Below, one piece after another: positions 5,905 to 6,725 of a DNA stretch of 6,725 bases. The DNA comes from Solirubrobacteraceae bacterium (lineage in GTDB: Bacteria; Actinomycetota; Thermoleophilia; Solirubrobacterales; Solirubrobacteraceae), in contig JANJUA010000036.1 of the NCBI GenBank assembly GCA_024710825.1, positions 1-6,725 on the forward strand, in the 5' to 3' direction. The notes under the pieces were generated by a model. It was not told where the DNA came from, ran no database searches, and saw only the letters and a program-made list of their open reading frames with translations. How positions within the stretch are numbered: position 1 is the stretch's first letter; each line of letters opens with the position of its first letter. The position numbers and the translations under genes are program-made.

Positions 5905-6399
5905 TCAGGCGGTCGCTGCGGTGCCCCGGTGCGGTCGGTGCTCGGGGCGGCGCTCGACCTCGACGTGCCAGTTCTGCGCGAAGCCGCGCATGGCGAAGGC
6001 GATCAGCAGGACCTGGACGGGGACGAGGAGCAGGGTGACGATCCCCAACGCCTCGGAGGCGACGGCCGGGTCGGTGAAGCCGACGGCGTCGCGCTCCAGC
6101 CACTGCGGGCCGGCGATGGCGGCGAAGATCAAGAGGACGATCGCCAGCGCCGCGCTGACCGGCAGGGTGCCGCGATTCCAGCGCGCGGCGTAGAACGCCA
6201 GCAGCAGGTAGACGAGGACGTAGGCGACGAGGATCGGCTTGGCGCCGCCCATCGCCTCCCAGCCGCCGATGGCGACGAAGGTCATCAGCGCCGCGCTGAG
6301 GAGGAGCAGCAGGACGACGACGATCTTGGTGGCCTTGACGGTCGCCTTGTCGCGGTTGGGGTGCTCGACGAGCAGGTCTGGACGCTCTCCTCCGGCCAT
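5905..6399 (-). CDS. Conserved-type membrane protein of unknown function, 164 residues
   Basis: Four hydrophobic segments are visible, near residues 25-45, 53-72, 80-97 and 114-137. A charged N-terminal head (GGERPDLLVEHPNRDKATVK, 3-22) precedes them, and a His/Arg-rich tail (144-157) follows. Polar loops contain GGWEAMGG (45-52), ARWNRG (72-77) and WLERDAVGFTDPAVASE (100-116). I recognise no catalytic or transport motif. It should be an integral membrane protein with both ends on the same side. The frame can also start at ATG 6411 or GTG 6420. I choose ATG 6399 because a TATGAT hexamer stands exactly 7 bases before it, fitting a leaderless mRNA, and because the longer forms would begin inside or at that element. 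No ribosome site is seen for any of the three. tRNA-Leu(CAA) lies 22 bases downstream on the same strand; tRNA-Leu(UAG) begins 21 bases away on the opposite strand. Confidence 0.78.
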   Translation of the reverse strand: MAGGERPDLLVEHPNRDKATVKATKIVVVLLLLLSAALMTFVAIGGWEAMGGAKPILVAYVLVYLLLAFYAARWNRGTLPVSAALAIVLLIFAAIAGPQWLERDAVGFTDPAVASEALGIVTLLLVPVQVLLIAFAMRGFAQNWHVEVERRPEHRPHRGTAATA

Positions 6400-6406
6400 G
6401 TGACGG

Positions 6407-6412
6407 ATCATA
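6407..6412 (-). promoter_or_regulatory. Putative -10 element (TATGAT) of the 164-residue membrane protein gene
   Basis: TATGAT matches the TATAAT consensus at five of six positions and lies 7 bases before ATG 6399. It is part of the palindrome TCATATGA (6408-6415), so the same site could present a -10-like sequence (TATGAG, 6411-6416) to the plus-strand tRNA. That plus-strand reading lies only four bases from the mature tRNA end, which is too close for a usual leader. Confidence 0.45.
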
Positions 6413-6420
6413 TGAGCCAC

Positions 6421-6504
6421 GCGGGCGTGGTGGAACCGGTAGACACGCTGGGTTTAGGTCCCAGTGGCTTCACAGCCGTGGGGGTTCGAGTCCCTCCGCC
6501 CGCA
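6421..6504 (+). tRNA. tRNA-Leu (anticodon UAG)
   Basis: The 84-base gene folds as a class II tRNA. The acceptor GCGGGCG pairs fully with CGCCCGC. The D stem is GTG/CAC. The anticodon stem CTGGG/CCCAG holds the loop TTTAGGT, giving anticodon UAG (reads CUA and, by wobble, other CUN codons). The variable arm has a GGCT/AGCC stem, the T arm is GGGGG-TTCGAGT-CCCTC, and the discriminator base is A. CCA is not encoded; CTC follows. It is divergent from the adjacent membrane gene and is followed after six bases by a strong hairpin. Confidence 0.97.
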
Positions 6505-6510
6505 CTCGCC

Positions 6511-6540
6511 GGGGCGGCGGACGCGTGCGTCTGCCGCCCC
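6511..6540 (+). terminator. Strong hairpin after tRNA-Leu(UAG), probable transcription terminator
   Basis: A 13-bp stem (one G-U pair, otherwise Watson-Crick) closes a 4-base CGTG loop and begins seven bases past the tRNA end. The left arm starts GGGGCGGC and the right arm ends GCCGCCCC. The right arm is followed by TCGG rather than a T-run, which is common for actinobacterial terminators. It could also guide 3' processing of the tRNA. Confidence 0.65.
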
Positions 6541-6556
6541 TCGGCGGGTGCTTCTG

Positions 6557-6591
6557 CCGCCGGTCGGCTAGCGGCCGGCTCCGACCGGTGG
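6557..6591. terminator. Second hairpin, possible terminator of the minus-strand frame
   Basis: Arms at 6557-6567 and 6581-6591 form an 11-bp stem with one G-U pair around a 13-base loop. The loop begins with the TAG stop (6568-6570) of the minus-strand frame from the right edge. No T-run follows on either strand. It may act as a bidirectional terminator between the tRNA and that frame. Confidence 0.4.
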
Positions 6592-6725
6592 TGCCGCACG
6601 GCGCGCCGCGCGGGCGCGCTCGACGGCTGACCTCCGGTCGCGTGGTCTGGGCGCGAACGAACGCGCCTCGGCGCGGTAGCGCTCGAAGAGCAGGCGAACC
6701 TCGTCGGTCGTCCTGTATTCGCCCG
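6568..6725 (-). CDS. Possible 3' end of an unrecognised gene, partial (about 52 codons)
   Basis: The frame runs from the right window edge to TAG at 6568-6570 without a stop. The visible protein end reads GEYRTTDEVRLLFERYRAEA and then turns into an Arg/Ala-rich tail (RARAARRAAPPVGAGR). The first half looks like an amphipathic helix with balanced charges and is the most protein-like of the six frames here. The codons are less GC-ended than in neighbouring genes (AGG, GTT, CGT, AGA, CCA, TCA all occur), so it may be a disordered tail, foreign DNA or no gene at all. The stop lies in the loop of a hairpin, which mildly supports a real gene end. I cannot name a family. Confidence 0.35.
   Translation of the reverse strand, partial: GEYRTTDEVRLLFERYRAEARSFAPRPRDRRSAVERARAARRAAPPVGAGR

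Noticed and set aside
5376..6038. 220-codon plus-strand frame over the PPOX gene and tRNA
   Set aside because: It runs through a tRNA gene antisense and opposite a recognised protein, with no domain of its own.
6400..6420. Longer starts (ATG 6411, GTG 6420) for the 164-residue membrane protein
   Set aside because: They begin at or inside the proposed -10 element, and the GTG abuts the tRNA; no ribosome site supports them.
5929..6630. 233-codon plus-strand frame over the 164-residue membrane gene and tRNA-Leu(UAG)
   Set aside because: The Asp/Glu/Arg/Gly-rich antisense shadow reads straight through a tRNA gene on its own strand.
1..6725. Insertion sequences, CRISPR arrays, integrases or defence genes
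   Set aside because: I looked on both strands for spaced direct repeats, transposase or recombinase motifs and terminal inverted repeats and saw none.

Overview
The window is very GC-rich and densely packed. Intergenic gaps are tiny, several genes start with GTG, and in-frame third positions are mostly G or C. Gene content (a crotonase, an actinobacterial-type amidase, an Rv1155-like F420-type PPOX protein, a duplicated DUF4389 membrane protein) and the promoter style suggest an actinobacterium, perhaps of the Solirubrobacterales/Thermoleophilia. That placement is inference; no rRNA or other phylogenetic marker is present.

Layout, left to right. (1) 1-414, minus: 5' half of an enoyl-CoA hydratase/isomerase gene, cut by the left edge. 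(2) 499-1458, plus: a ten-segment membrane protein of unknown function, divergent from the crotonase across 84 bases. (3) 1463-2074, minus: a DUF4389-type membrane protein made of two tandem copies of one unit, convergent with (2). (4) 2134-3168, minus: a membrane protein that looks like an M28 metallopeptidase whose metal-binding and catalytic residues are mostly lost. It lies upstream of (3) on the same strand, and the two may form an operon. (5) 3197-4582, plus: an amidase-signature hydrolase. (6) 4579-5355, plus: an inositol-monophosphatase-family phosphatase overlapping the amidase stop by four bases. (7) 5364-5765, minus: a PPOX-fold flavin/F420-type protein. (8) 5799-5882, minus: tRNA-Leu(CAA). 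(9) 5905-6399, minus: a four-segment membrane protein. (10) 6421-6504, plus: tRNA-Leu(UAG), followed by a 13-bp hairpin. (11) 6568-6725, minus: a weakly supported 3' end of an unrecognised reading frame.

The genes look like ordinary chromosomal housekeeping and conserved-hypothetical genes. I see no insertion sequence, integrase, CRISPR array or defence cassette. The most notable signal is regulatory. Five separate coding 5' ends (crotonase, 319-aa membrane protein, M28-like protein, amidase, 164-aa membrane protein) carry a TAnnnT -10-like hexamer 7-9 bases before the start codon and no convincing Shine-Dalgarno sequence, as expected for leaderless or near-leaderless mRNAs. At the amidase/M28-like junction the two divergent hexamers overlap. 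By contrast, the PPOX gene, which lies behind a tRNA, has a clear GGGAGG ribosome-binding site, and the phosphatase is translationally coupled to the amidase. The second notable item is the apparent M28 pseudoenzyme.
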